Shown: positions 24,262-33,101 of the stretch, in pieces
Numbering within the stretch: the first letter of the stretch is position 1
How the letters are laid out: every line of letters begins with the position of its first letter
Position numbers and translations under genes: made by a program
From: Chloroflexota bacterium
GTDB taxonomy: Bacteria > Chloroflexota > Anaerolineae > Anaerolineales > Anaerolineaceae
Reading direction: 5' to 3'
Assembly (NCBI GenBank): GCA_016887485.1
Contig: CP069394.1
Span: forward strand, 2,356,001-2,420,000
DNA: 64,000 nucleotides
The notes under the pieces: generated by a model
Databases searched by the model: none
Told to the model about the DNA's origin: nothing
What the model saw: the letters and a program-made list of their open reading frames with translations, nothing else

Positions 24262-24291
24262 ATTATAGTATTATTTTACTAATTATGACAA
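24262..24291 (-). promoter_or_regulatory. Promoter of the DUF4332 gene (TTGTCA-N18-TATAAT)
   Basis: Minus strand TTGTCA (24291-24286) and TATAAT (24267-24262) with an 18-base spacer, giving a leader of about 65 bases. Confidence 0.65.
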
Positions 24292-24323
24292 TGCTTGTCT
24301 AGTTTCTCGCATGGCGTTGCGTG

Positions 24324-24329
24324 TATAAT
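24324..24329 (+). promoter_or_regulatory. -10 hexamer next to the start codon (possible leaderless mRNA)
   Basis: TATAAT at 24324-24329, preceded by GTG. The ATG follows at 24338 with no ribosome site, so the transcript probably begins at or near the ATG. Confidence 0.5.
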
Positions 24330-24337
24330 TGGGCGAT

Positions 24338-25504
24338 ATGTCGATTAAACCATTGAAATTAAAGTTTGATTTATTTGTGTTCACCCTCACCCGGACGGTG
24401 ATTAACACCAGTTACCGGATGGTTTATCCCTTCCTTCCTGTTTTTGCCCGCGGACTGGGGGTTGAACCCGCCTCATTGGGATTGGCCCTGTCCATTCGCT
24501 CATTCTTGGGTATCTTTGGGCCCTTCCTGGCGACGGTGGCGGATACCCGTAACCGCAAGACCGGCTTTCTGCTGGGCATTGGTCTTTTTGTAGCCGGCAG
24601 CGGCCTGGTGGGCCTGAGCCCATCTTTCGTGACGTTTATTATTGGCATCAGCCTGACCCTTTTGGGTAATGTTGTGTTCATTCCATCATTGAGTGCTTAT
24701 CTGGGCGATCATGTCCCTTATGAACGGAGGGGACGGGTTCTGGCGATCACTGAGCTGAGCTGGGCGCTGGCATTCATCGGGGGAATTCCGGTGGTGCGCT
24801 GGTTGATCGAATCCTATATGTGGTTTACACCTTTCATTTTCTTTGCCATAATTGGCGTGGTGCTTTTTATTGTGGTTCTTATTACTGTCCCGGGAGAACG
24901 GATTGACCACTCCACAGAAAACACCTTCTGGCGCAACCTTGGCCGGATCCTGCGGACCTGGCCTGCTTTGGCAGGTTTGCTGGCGGGGGTTTTATTCGCC
25001 ATGGCCAATGAATTGGTGAACCTGGTCTTTGGACTGTGGATTGAACAGGGTTTTGGGCTGGATTTTGCTGCGCTGACGATTGCCTCGGTGGTGATCGGTG
25101 TGTCTGAGCTGGGCGGTGAGGTCTTCACCGGGATTTGGCTGGATGCTATTGGTAAGCGCCGGATGATCTGGATTTTCCTGGGCTTGAATGCCCTGGCAGC
25201 AGCGCTCCTGCCCTTCCTGGGCGGAAGGTTGAACCTGGCGATGGTGGGCTTGGGTTTCTTCTATATCACGTTTGAAATATTGCTGGTCAGTGCATTGACT
25301 TTGATGAGCGAGGTGATGCCATCCACCCGGGCAACGATGCTTTCAGCAACCCTGGCTAGTTATTCGATTGGTCGGATGATGGGTGACTTGATTGGCCCAA
25401 CCTTATTCAACATTGGGTTTTGGGCGACCTGTTTGGCAGCGGTCTTGTTGAACGTGGCCGCAGCGGGATTGATGACCCGGGTTCGGCTGAATGTAGAGGA
25501 ATAA
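24338..25504 (+). CDS. Major facilitator superfamily transporter
   Basis: About 388 residues with twelve predicted membrane helices. The MFS loop after helix 2 reads ATVADTRNRKTGFLLG (about 66-81), and DHVPYERRGRVLAITELSWALAFIGG (about 125-150) is the family pattern around helix 5. Substrate not predictable. It is divergent from the DUF4332 gene and ends in a strong terminator. Confidence 0.85.
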   Translation: MSIKPLKLKFDLFVFTLTRTVINTSYRMVYPFLPVFARGLGVEPASLGLALSIRSFLGIFGPFLATVADTRNRKTGFLLGIGLFVAGSGLVGLSPSFVTFIIGISLTLLGNVVFIPSLSAYLGDHVPYERRGRVLAITELSWALAFIGGIPVVRWLIESYMWFTPFIFFAIIGVVLFIVVLITVPGERIDHSTENTFWRNLGRILRTWPALAGLLAGVLFAMANELVNLVFGLWIEQGFGLDFAALTIASVVIGVSELGGEVFTGIWLDAIGKRRMIWIFLGLNALAAALLPFLGGRLNLAMVGLGFFYITFEILLVSALTLMSEVMPSTRATMLSATLASYSIGRMMGDLIGPTLFNIGFWATCLAAVLLNVAAAGLMTRVRLNVEE

Positions 25505-25544
25505 GCAAGTTAGGATTGAGAAATTTGGGTTATTAAGAAGTAAT

Positions 25545-25572
25545 GGTCGTCTCTTTTGAGACGACCTTTTTT
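25545..25572 (+). terminator. Rho-independent terminator after the MFS gene
   Basis: GGTCGTCTC (25545-25553), a TTTT loop, GAGACGACC (25558-25566), then T6. Confidence 0.93.
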
Positions 25573-25606
25573 GTTTACCTACGCTGAGGAACAAAAGATA
25601 CGTATC

Positions 25607-26449
25607 TTATTTACTGATCGTGATTGTCCACTCCGGACCAAAACCGATCTGGTATTCCTCGGTGAAACTGCCCTGGTTCACGGCAACCGAGATTCGCATC
25701 AACTCATTGTTATAGATCATCACATCGCCCTTATTGGCATAGCCAAAGGACTGATGGAAAAGCACCCGTTTTGAAAACACCTCTTTGCCATTATGCCGGA
25801 TGGTGAGCAGCGGGGTGTCACCATAGGCAAACCCGGCCTTTTGTAAATCCTTGGTGGGGATATTGGTCCAGTCATTACCGAAATTCGGGTCATTGATCTC
25901 AAATATGCCCGTTACCTTACCTTCGCTGATCTCGGGTTTCAGCAGGGGGTGCATGATGATTTCATCTACGTCATATTCAGGTCCGACGCCTTCAAAATCA
26001 ATCAGACCGCTGGCGAGCTTGGCTGCGCAATAGGAGAAAAGGTCCCGCCCGTGGAAGACGCTGACCGCTTCGGTGTTCTTGCCCTTCAGCCGGTTCACAT
26101 TCTCATCAATCTCTCGGATGGCGGTGATGCCCACCCAGGCCTTGAGATGGGTCAGTGAGCCGTTGTCGGGCGTGACCACATAATAGCCGTCCGCAGTTTG
26201 GGCGACGCAGGCCTTGCGCGGGGTGCCCACACCGGGGTCCACCACAGAGACGAAGATCGTCCCCTTGGGCCAGAAAGCCATAGATTGATAAAGCCGGTAG
26301 GAAGCGCTCCAGGTGTCAAATTTGGGGATTTCGTGCGTGCCGTCAATGATCTCCAGCTCACGGTCCACATTCTTCACCACACCATACATCGCGCAGACAG
26401 CGCCTTCAGCGTAGGTGAAATCCGTTTGGAAGACGAGGATGGGTTTCAT
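25607..26449 (-). CDS. SAM hydroxide adenosyltransferase (DUF62 family)
   Basis: 280 residues. Family marks are the N-terminal FQTDF, VDPGVGTPRKACVAQT (about 70-85), VTPDNGSLTHL (about 91-101) and SVFHGRDLFSYCAAKLASG (about 128-146). The family splits S-adenosylmethionine to adenosine and methionine with hydroxide and is related to fluorinase. It is the last gene of the ECF transporter unit, ten bases after ecfT, with AGGAGG. Such co-location recurs in other bacteria; the logic may be supply or recycling of adenosine or a related nucleoside, but this is unsettled. Confidence 0.88.
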   Translation of the reverse strand: MKPILVFQTDFTYAEGAVCAMYGVVKNVDRELEIIDGTHEIPKFDTWSASYRLYQSMAFWPKGTIFVSVVDPGVGTPRKACVAQTADGYYVVTPDNGSLTHLKAWVGITAIREIDENVNRLKGKNTEAVSVFHGRDLFSYCAAKLASGLIDFEGVGPEYDVDEIIMHPLLKPEISEGKVTGIFEINDPNFGNDWTNIPTKDLQKAGFAYGDTPLLTIRHNGKEVFSKRVLFHQSFGYANKGDVMIYNNELMRISVAVNQGSFTEEYQIGFGPEWTITISK

Positions 26450-26458
26450 GGGAACCTC

Positions 26459-27298
26459 CTAAATGAATGGGTTGTAGAAACGGCTGTGGTTGATGAAGAT
26501 GGAGACGCTGATCGAGCCAAAGAAGAGCAGGGCGGAAATGACGATGGCGACCCAATCCTGGGTTGTGAATTTCCTGGCTGAGAACCAGGTACGGGTGCGG
26601 CTTTTGCCAAAACCGCGCAGGTCCATCGCGTTGCTGATCAGCTCGATCCGGTCCAGCGAGGAGAAGATCAGCGGAATGATGATCAGCAGGGAATTCTTTA
26701 CCCGGCTGACAAATTTGACCTTACGGGAAAGGTCCAGCCCGCGTGCTTGCTGGGCCAGGCTGATATCCCGGTAATCCCGTTGAACATCCGGGAAGTAACG
26801 CAGGGTCAGCGCCACGGCGTAGGATGCCTTATAGGGCACGCCGACTCGGCATAGAGATGAGGCAAATTCGCTGGGGTTCGTGGTGAGCAAGAAGATCATG
26901 CCCAATGGGATGACGGAAGAGTATTTGATCATCTTCGTCACGGAATAGAATAATTGCTCCTGAGTCAGATAAAACTTGCCATAGATCTTGAAGATATTAT
27001 GGCGTGTGCCGTAAATCTCCACGCCCATTTCAGGGGCGAACAGGAAGGAAATGATGGCGTTTGTGAGGATGAAGATGACGACATACAGCACCATGGTTCG
27101 GATCTGGCGGAATTTGATCTTGGAGACCCATAAAAGGTAAACGGAAAACGCCATGATGATCAGAATGACGCGGATATCGTAGGAATACATCACCGCAAAG
27201 GTCAGAAAGAGGAAGCAGATCAGCTTGGTCAGGCCCGATAATCGGTGAATAATCGTATCTAAAAGGTCATAGGAGAAGAGTTTGGTTTTGGCGTTCAT
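26459..27298 (-). CDS. ecfT: ECF transporter transmembrane component EcfT
   Basis: 279 residues with about five to six membrane helices. The two coupling-helix motifs that contact the ATPases are AQQARGLD (about 182-189) and AMDLRGFG (about 227-234), the x-Arg-Gly type of EcfT. Its start overlaps the ATPase stop by one base (TAATG), so it is coupled. It joins the S component to the ATPase dimer in the membrane. Confidence 0.93.
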   Translation of the reverse strand: MNAKTKLFSYDLLDTIIHRLSGLTKLICFLFLTFAVMYSYDIRVILIIMAFSVYLLWVSKIKFRQIRTMVLYVVIFILTNAIISFLFAPEMGVEIYGTRHNIFKIYGKFYLTQEQLFYSVTKMIKYSSVIPLGMIFLLTTNPSEFASSLCRVGVPYKASYAVALTLRYFPDVQRDYRDISLAQQARGLDLSRKVKFVSRVKNSLLIIIPLIFSSLDRIELISNAMDLRGFGKSRTRTWFSARKFTTQDWVAIVISALLFFGSISVSIFINHSRFYNPFI

Positions 27299-29004
27299 TA
27301 ATTCCTCACGCCCCTATCGTAGTCAATGAAACCTTGCACAAAGGCGGTACCGTCCGGAATGCCAGCCATCTGGGCCAGGTTGAAGAGCGAGGTCTCCTTG
27401 AGGCTGGCCTTTTTGATCACCTCACTATCCGTCAGCACGACTGAAGCCGCTGTATCGGCAACAAGCTGCCCCTCTGAGAGCACGATGGCCCGTGGGGTAT
27501 ATTCGAGCATCAGGTGCATGTCATGAGTGATCAGGATGATGGTGACGCCCATCTTGTTTAACTCCAGCAGGAACTCCATGATCTCAGTGTAGTGGCGGAA
27601 ATCCTGCCCGGCGGTGGGCTCATCGAGGATCAGGATCTTTGGCCCCAAAGCCAGGATTGAGGCGATGGTCACCCGTTTCTTCTGGCCATAACTCAGGGCT
27701 GAGATCGGCCAGTCAATGAAGGGTGAGAGGCCGCAGACTTCCAACACCTTCTTGACCCGCTCCTGCACTTCTTCTTCAGGCACTTCCCGGAAGCGCAATC
27801 CTAGGGCAACCTCATCAAAGATCATGGGCTTTGAGATCATCTGGTTGGGGTTTTGCAGAACCGCACCGATGAATTCGGCCCGTTCCTTGATTGTTTTGTC
27901 AGCGATGTCTTCACCATAGTAGCGGATGATGCCGGAGTCGGGTTTTTCGAACCCGCAGAGCAGCTTGGAGAGCGTGGATTTGCCCGCCCCGTTCCTACCT
28001 ACCAGCGAGACCATTTCTCCTTCCTGAATATCAATGTTGATATCGCTCAGGATCGAGCGGATACCATCATAGGAGAAATTTAGGCCTTCAATGGAGAGGA
28101 TGGAAGGGGCTGCGGGCTTGGCATCCGGATGCTGTACGCTCTCATACCAATTGACAAGGGCGTCTTTCTCCAGTTCGGTCTTCAATGTGGTGATATAGCC
28201 GGGCAGTAGATCGCTGGTGACATTGACGCCGGCATATTTCAGGGCGGTCACATAAAGCGGCTCGCGAATACCGGTATCGGTCAGAATGTCGGATGAGACC
28301 AGGTCATGCGCGTTCTGGTCGGCGATGATCCGGCCATCCCGAATGACCAAAATGCGATCAACATGCTGATGGAGCACATCTTCCAGACGGTGTTCGATGA
28401 TCAAAACGGTCTTTTTAGATTTCTGATGGATATCTTCGATGATCTCAATGGCGGTCTTGCCAGTGGCGGGGTCAAGGTTGGCTAATGGCTCATCGAAAAG
28501 CAAAATATCCACATCATCTACCATGACACCAGCCAGCGATGTGCGCTGCTTCTGGCCGCCGGAGAGCTCAAAGGGTGATGAGGATAATAGGTGCTGCATA
28601 TCCACCATGCTGGCGACTTTTTTAACCCTTTCGTGCATCTCCTCAAAGGGGATGCTATCGTTTTCCAGGGCAAAGGCGATATCTTCCCCCGTGGACAGGC
28701 CCACGAACTGCGCATCAGAGTCCTGCAGAACAGTGCCGACCTGCTTGGATAGTTCGAAGATGTTCATCTCCTGCGTATCCCGGCCGTTGATCTTCAGGTT
28801 GCCATTGATCTCACCTTTATAGGCGAAAGGGATCAGCCCATTGATGCAGTGGCCCAGGGTGCTCTTGCCGCTGCCACTGGGGCCAACGATCAGGACCTTT
28901 TCACCGGGATAGATCTTCAGGTTGATGTTATGCAGTGTGGGTTCAGCCTGGCTGTAATATTGGAAGAAAAAGTTGTCAAATTCAATGATTGGCGTTTTGG
29001 TCAT
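27298..29004 (-). CDS. Fused ECF transporter ATPase (EcfA-EcfA')
   Basis: 568 residues with two complete ABC domains. First: Walker A GPSGSGKSTLGH, LSGGQKQRTSLAG, Walker B LLFDEPLANLDP. Second: GRNGAGKSTLSKLL, LSYGQKKRVTIA, LILDEPTAGQD. The fused form is common for YkoD-like ECF transporters. It powers uptake of the compound bound by the S component. The start codon has only a weak ribosome site, and a hairpin at 29091-29124 separates it from the S-component gene, which may tune the ratio. Confidence 0.94.
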   Translation of the reverse strand: MTKTPIIEFDNFFFQYYSQAEPTLHNINLKIYPGEKVLIVGPSGSGKSTLGHCINGLIPFAYKGEINGNLKINGRDTQEMNIFELSKQVGTVLQDSDAQFVGLSTGEDIAFALENDSIPFEEMHERVKKVASMVDMQHLLSSSPFELSGGQKQRTSLAGVMVDDVDILLFDEPLANLDPATGKTAIEIIEDIHQKSKKTVLIIEHRLEDVLHQHVDRILVIRDGRIIADQNAHDLVSSDILTDTGIREPLYVTALKYAGVNVTSDLLPGYITTLKTELEKDALVNWYESVQHPDAKPAAPSILSIEGLNFSYDGIRSILSDINIDIQEGEMVSLVGRNGAGKSTLSKLLCGFEKPDSGIIRYYGEDIADKTIKERAEFIGAVLQNPNQMISKPMIFDEVALGLRFREVPEEEVQERVKKVLEVCGLSPFIDWPISALSYGQKKRVTIASILALGPKILILDEPTAGQDFRHYTEIMEFLLELNKMGVTIILITHDMHLMLEYTPRAIVLSEGQLVADTAASVVLTDSEVIKKASLKETSLFNLAQMAGIPDGTAFVQGFIDYDRGVRN

Positions 29005-29090
29005 CAGCTCACACAGTCCATTGGGTCTAGATGGTTATTGTACCCAAGATTCTCAATTGCACTGGAAACGTAAAAATGTAATTGTAAAGG

Positions 29091-29124
29091 AAAATGGCTG
29101 TCAATTGTTCGCGACAGCCATTTT
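29091..29124 (-). terminator. Bidirectional hairpin between the S component and the ATPase gene
   Basis: AAAATGGCTGTC (29091-29102) and GACAGCCATTTT (29113-29124) form a perfect 12-bp stem. It follows the S-component stop. It may partly end transcription before the ATPase gene. Confidence 0.75.
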
Positions 29125-29149
29125 GGTTAATCAAAACGTGTTTTCAGGC

Positions 29150-29707
29150 CTAAGCTTTCTTGAGTGAGCCTTTTTTGGTGCGGGTGGCTGCATAGGCTGC
29201 CAGCAACAGTGTGCCAATGACGGCAGTTGTGACGAAGTTGGAAGCTGCTGCGACAATACCCTGGGTGAAGACATAGCTGGCGGGTTCCTGATAGATCAGG
29301 ATGTCCAGCAGAGGGGCAACCCCAATCCAGGCCACGGCATTGCCGATGAGTTGGATCAGGTTGAAGGTCAGAATATCCTTGAGTTTGAATTCGCCCTCAT
29401 CAACTTTTGTGCGCTTGAAAGCGAAACCGAAGATGAAGCCGGCAACGCCGCTGGCGATTACCCAGGACCACCAGGGTGAACCATATTGGATTGCATCACT
29501 CAGTGCATGGCCGATGAACGCGATCAGAGCACCAGCGATCGGGCCAAAAAGGGTGGCCATGAAGGCACCCAAGCCATATGCAGTTTGGACACTGGTGTCC
29601 GGAATTGGGGAGGGAACTTTGACGTACATGAACAGCAGCATAAAGAGCGCTGCGCCAATGCCGATGGCAACGATTGTGCGGGTTGAAACTTTAAACAAGT
29701 CCTTCAT
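29150..29707 (-). CDS. ECF transporter S component (UPF0397, ECF-type riboflavin transporter family)
   Basis: About 185 residues with six hydrophobic segments. TIVAIGIGAALF, FGPIAGALIAFIGHALSDAIQYGSPWWSWVIASG and NLIQLIGNAVAWIGVAPLLDILIYQEPA match the UPF0397 family of S components. It binds a substrate outside the cell and hands it across with EcfT and the ATPases. The family is labelled as riboflavin-like but the true ligand is not firm. The start at 29707 has AAGGAG. A 260-base structured leader precedes it. Confidence 0.9.
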   Translation of the reverse strand: MKDLFKVSTRTIVAIGIGAALFMLLFMYVKVPSPIPDTSVQTAYGLGAFMATLFGPIAGALIAFIGHALSDAIQYGSPWWSWVIASGVAGFIFGFAFKRTKVDEGEFKLKDILTFNLIQLIGNAVAWIGVAPLLDILIYQEPASYVFTQGIVAAASNFVTTAVIGTLLLAAYAATRTKKGSLKKA

Positions 29708-29806
29708 GATGTCTCCTTTAGACGTAATTAGGTTGAAAGTGAATATACGTGCATAATAAATTGACCGATAAGATCTCAAATACGGATAGGGGATGGACTA
29801 ATTCGG

Positions 29807-29945
29807 ACCGGAGTGGTAATGGTGAGGGATTTAAACAATGGTGACATCAATTGATTTGTTCTCCGGTAGCATCAATCCATCGTTTACTAATGGTTTTATG
29901 AATCGATAAGTCCTCCTTTATTAACCGGAGTTCAGCCCAAAAAGT
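29807..29945 (-). promoter_or_regulatory. Structured leader with mutually exclusive pairings (candidate riboswitch)
   Basis: On the minus strand CTCCGGT (29930-29924) can pair with ACCGGAG (29867-29861). The enclosed stretch has a 10-bp stem with two G-T wobbles (29907-29898 with 29880-29871). A second CTCCGGT (29813-29807) could pair with the same ACCGGAG instead. A further hairpin TCAGCC/GGCTGA precedes the outer stem. A strong promoter lies upstream and the S-component ATG about 100 bases downstream. It does not match FMN, TPP, cobalamin, purine, preQ1, THF or SAM classes as I know them. Confidence 0.55.
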
Positions 29946-29976
29946 TACGCGGCTGAGAGAATCAAAGTATGCTGTG

Positions 29977-30005
29977 ATTCTATAATAATGCCCCAGAGGT
30001 GTCAA
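29977..30005 (-). promoter_or_regulatory. Strong promoter of the ECF unit (TTGACA-N17-TAGAAT)
   Basis: Minus strand TTGACA (30005-30000), 17-base spacer and TAGAAT (29982-29977). The start point near 29970 gives a leader of about 260 bases. Confidence 0.85.
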
Positions 30006-30025
30006 CCGGAAGCGTTAAATTGGAA

Positions 30026-30053
30026 GAGACGCCCCGGTGAGGAGGGGCGTCTC
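30026..30053 (-). terminator. Hairpin terminator after the MFS gene
   Basis: GAGACGCCCC (30026-30035) and GGGGCGTCTC (30044-30053) form a perfect 10-bp stem. A short T-rich stretch follows on the minus strand. Confidence 0.7.
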
Positions 30054-30110
30054 TGAGGAGAAGAGATGAAGCGGTGGGATTAGGGTGGGGACCACCGCCC
30101 TTTATCGTGT

Positions 30111-31391
30111 TTATTCGCCGGTTTTCACCAGCGCGGGTTCAACTTGAACCTGGGGTTCGCCAAATTCCAGAGGCTTTTCCGGCGCTTTGAATTTGAACCA
30201 TATCGGGATCATGATCAGCAGTGAGGCGACCGCCGTCACAATGAAGGGAGTCTGGGGGCTGACCCGCTTCCAGAGCTGCGCACCCAGCCATGGGGCTGGC
30301 AGGGAGATGAACCCCCGGCTGCTGTTGAACACACCCGAGAAAGTACCTAGCTTGTTGGCAGGGACCACTTTTGAGATCAATGATTGATAGGGTGGGCCCA
30401 GCATCCCGCCGCCAAAGCCGAAGACAGCCGAACTGGCCGCGAAGATCAGGAAGCTATCCGCCTGCAGAAAGATCATGAAGGCGCCGAAGATCAACGCAAA
30501 GCCGATGATCAGGGGCAGGCGTTCATCGTGCTTATCAACCAGTTTGCCAGAGAGCATCGGGACGAACATGGAAGCGATGGCATTGATTGAACCGAGCAGG
30601 CCAATCTGCTCCACACTGATATCAGCAAGCTGTTTCAGATAGAGTGGCTGCAATTCGCCGGACATTCGGAAGGCGATATCGCCGATCCCATCGGTGATGA
30701 AGATCCAGGTGATCAATCCACCGCCCACCAACATACCCAGCATACTGACCATGCTGCGCTTGAAGGAGCCCATGTTTAATTTTTGCGTGGGCTGCTCAGG
30801 CATCTCGGATTTCTTTGTGGAGGCCATCCAGATTCGTAGGATGGCAGCAGCAGTATAGAGAACAGCAGAGACGGCCAGCATCCACTTGAAACCAAAAGCG
30901 CCGGCCAGTAACCCACCCAAAGGCGGCCCGATCACACCGGTGATCTGGAAGATCGTATTGGTCATCCCATACACTTTGCCGCGATTCTCTTCCGCTGAGT
31001 TTTCGGCGATGAAAGCCTGAAAACTGGGGGCGACCAGGGCAAAGGGAATTTGATAGGCGATCAGAGCTGCGATCATCCACTGCCAGGTGGGTGCAAGCAG
31101 CATCGCGCCCAGCCCGATGACCCCGCCCACACTGCCGATCGCCACGGCCCGCAGGCGACCGATCTGATCAGAAACCCAGCCTCCGAAGATCTGCAGCATC
31201 AAAACCGCTGCGGAAGTCAGGGTGAATACCAGGCCCACATCGGTGATATCCGCGCCAAGATCCGTCAGATAGATTGGCAAGAGCATGGGCGTCATCATTC
31301 CGGCAATATTTGCCAGTACCATCGCCAGCATGAACCAGCGCAGAATAGGAGACAAAAGTGGTTGTTTCTTGGCGGTTTCCTCGGCAGGCAT
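30111..31391 (-). CDS. Major facilitator superfamily transporter
   Basis: 426 residues, about twelve membrane helices with the MFS loop GGWVSDQIGRLRAVAIG (about 75-91). A long central loop (about 197-215) separates the halves. The pattern is of the drug-efflux or sugar-efflux type, but the substrate cannot be named. The ATG has AAGGAA at good spacing. Confidence 0.85.
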   Translation of the reverse strand: MPAEETAKKQPLLSPILRWFMLAMVLANIAGMMTPMLLPIYLTDLGADITDVGLVFTLTSAAVLMLQIFGGWVSDQIGRLRAVAIGSVGGVIGLGAMLLAPTWQWMIAALIAYQIPFALVAPSFQAFIAENSAEENRGKVYGMTNTIFQITGVIGPPLGGLLAGAFGFKWMLAVSAVLYTAAAILRIWMASTKKSEMPEQPTQKLNMGSFKRSMVSMLGMLVGGGLITWIFITDGIGDIAFRMSGELQPLYLKQLADISVEQIGLLGSINAIASMFVPMLSGKLVDKHDERLPLIIGFALIFGAFMIFLQADSFLIFAASSAVFGFGGGMLGPPYQSLISKVVPANKLGTFSGVFNSSRGFISLPAPWLGAQLWKRVSPQTPFIVTAVASLLIMIPIWFKFKAPEKPLEFGEPQVQVEPALVKTGE

Positions 31392-31508
31392 GGGGCTTTC
31401 CTTTATCTTGGGACAAAAAGGGAACGAGAGGAAAGGTGACTTCCTCCCCGAAAGTACTTTTAGTATAAAAAGGAAACTGACCTGCAGATAGCCCCCAATG
31501 GACGGAAT

Positions 31509-31534
31509 TCACCCTGGCCAGATGGCCAGGGTGA
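31509..31534 (-). terminator. 12-bp perfect hairpin after the methyltransferase gene
   Basis: TCACCCTGGCCA (31509-31520) pairs with TGGCCAGGGTGA (31523-31534). It follows the ICMT-type gene on the minus strand but has no T-run there, so terminator use is uncertain. Confidence 0.45.
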
Positions 31535-31559
31535 AAATATTATGGTAAAGCGATTTGAG

Positions 31560-32105
31560 TTACCCTTTCCACGGCTTCAACCGTGGCACCCAACGGCGGA
31601 CATTGGTTTTATAGCGGTGGTAATCTTCCCCAAAGCGCTCTTCCAGTTTGGGTTCCTCCGAGAGGATGAAATAGAGCGTGTTGCCCAGGAAGAAAACCAG
31701 CGCCAGGATGAAAATGCCATTTGAGCCCAGCAGCAGCCCTTCACTGACCATCACCAGTACGACCCCGAGGATCATCGGGTTGCGGACATAGCGATAGGGG
31801 CCGCGGATGACCAGCTTCTCCGAGGGGATCCAGGGCATCACGGTGGTGTTGGCATAGACGATGATCAGCCGGATGGAGACCAACAATAGTGTCAGCCCTG
31901 CCAGGCCGATGACGGCCCCGGCAATCGCGCTGGCCAGAGAGTTGGTGACCAATGCGTGACCGCCCCAACGATACTCGGTGTAGTTGATGGATGCCGGCAG
32001 TGCGATCAGCATCAGGAAGGGCAGGATGAAAGATTTGAGATGGGCGGAGAGTGGTTGATTCATAGGGTGTCCAAACTGGCGGAATGAAATGGGTTCGTTA
32101 CTCAT
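31560..32105 (-). CDS. Isoprenylcysteine carboxyl methyltransferase-like membrane protein
   Basis: 181 residues with about four to five membrane helices. The C-terminal motif GPYRYVRNPMILG (about 101-113) and EEPKLEERFGEDYHRYKTNVRRWVPR (about 150-175) match the ICMT/PEMT membrane methyltransferase family. In bacteria these methylate lipids or small molecules with SAM; the substrate is unknown. The start at 32105 lacks a ribosome site; ATG at 32063 is an alternative. Confidence 0.82.
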   Translation of the reverse strand: MSNEPISFRQFGHPMNQPLSAHLKSFILPFLMLIALPASINYTEYRWGGHALVTNSLASAIAGAVIGLAGLTLLLVSIRLIIVYANTTVMPWIPSEKLVIRGPYRYVRNPMILGVVLVMVSEGLLLGSNGIFILALVFFLGNTLYFILSEEPKLEERFGEDYHRYKTNVRRWVPRLKPWKG

Positions 32106-32143
32106 TGTATATCACAAATACGCAGTGTAATTAGAAAATAAAT

Positions 32144-32176
32144 AAAAAAGCCACCGATAGAATAACTATCGGTAGC
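32144..32176 (-). terminator. Rho-independent terminator
   Basis: On the minus strand GCTACCGATAG, a 5-nt loop, CTATCGGTGGC, then a T-rich tail. It follows the membrane protein at 32205. Confidence 0.88.
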
Positions 32177-32204
32177 TTTCATGATCGATAGGATTGCCGC
32201 GCGC

Positions 32205-33020
32205 TCACTCCTCCACGCCGCGGCTCGTGAATTCCATTTCCATCAGGACCTTGAGAAGCGCTCCCAATGCGATCATTGGGAAGAAGACGGACATAAATCG
32301 GACGCCCAGGTTGAGCAGAGAGTATAGGACAGTGCCAATCCAGGCTAGAATACTCATGCTGTCAGCATGTGTAAAAAATGACAGGAATATTTGCTGGCCG
32401 GGGTCCATCAATAATAAAGCATGAAGGATGTAGCGGGCGATGGAAATAACGGCGGCAATCCTCAGCCATTTATCCAGCCATAAGACCTGCTTGGGATCAT
32501 AGAAGACAGGCTGATCCCCCTCGGTATATTTGAGATCGGGATCTTCTTCTGCTGCGGGGTCAGTTGGTTTCTTGTGGAATGTACCTTTGAGCACCCTGGC
32601 GGTTTCTGTGACGATGGCACGCATCGCTGTGGGCTTGCTGCCCTCTGCGAGTTCCTCCCCATCTTCTGCGGCGCCTCGATAGTTCAGATCGGTTTCGAGG
32701 ATCATGTTTAGCCCAGCAGATATAGCCCTGAGGACCAGCCAATAGATAATGGGGTGAAGAATGTTCGTGATTGTTGTGAGAATGATTTTGCCAGTTGAAG
32801 TAGAAGCGTATTTTAACTCTTCAGGGAACAATGAGGTGTAGTCGGCGACTGGCAGACCGAGTCGAATCCATATTATGTCTTTAACCTCAAGAAAACTAAA
32901 GACTGCGTAAATCAAACCAATGACAAGATAGATCCAGCCGATGATCTTGGCTAGTTGTGCTATATTCGCTAACCGGGAATGTTTTTTAGTGAAAAATACC
33001 TGCTCAGTGTTTTCTGCCAT
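32205..33020 (-). CDS. Hypothetical membrane protein
   Basis: 271 residues of no family I recognise. Hydrophobic segments lie at about 27-47, 78-108, 188-208 and 220-262, with a charged, acidic loop (about 112-175) between the second and third. The start has AAGGGGAGA before ATG. It lies between an ICMT-like gene and the AT-rich DUF262 gene. A single-gene unit with its own terminator. Confidence 0.75.
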   Translation of the reverse strand: MAENTEQVFFTKKHSRLANIAQLAKIIGWIYLVIGLIYAVFSFLEVKDIIWIRLGLPVADYTSLFPEELKYASTSTGKIILTTITNILHPIIYWLVLRAISAGLNMILETDLNYRGAAEDGEELAEGSKPTAMRAIVTETARVLKGTFHKKPTDPAAEEDPDLKYTEGDQPVFYDPKQVLWLDKWLRIAAVISIARYILHALLLMDPGQQIFLSFFTHADSMSILAWIGTVLYSLLNLGVRFMSVFFPMIALGALLKVLMEMEFTSRGVEE

Positions 33021-33101
33021 ATTCTCCCCTTTCGGTTGATGCAGATGAGAGATGACCGCCCGCGTGATTGAGGGAATTATACACCAGGGGAGAGGGGGAA
33101 A

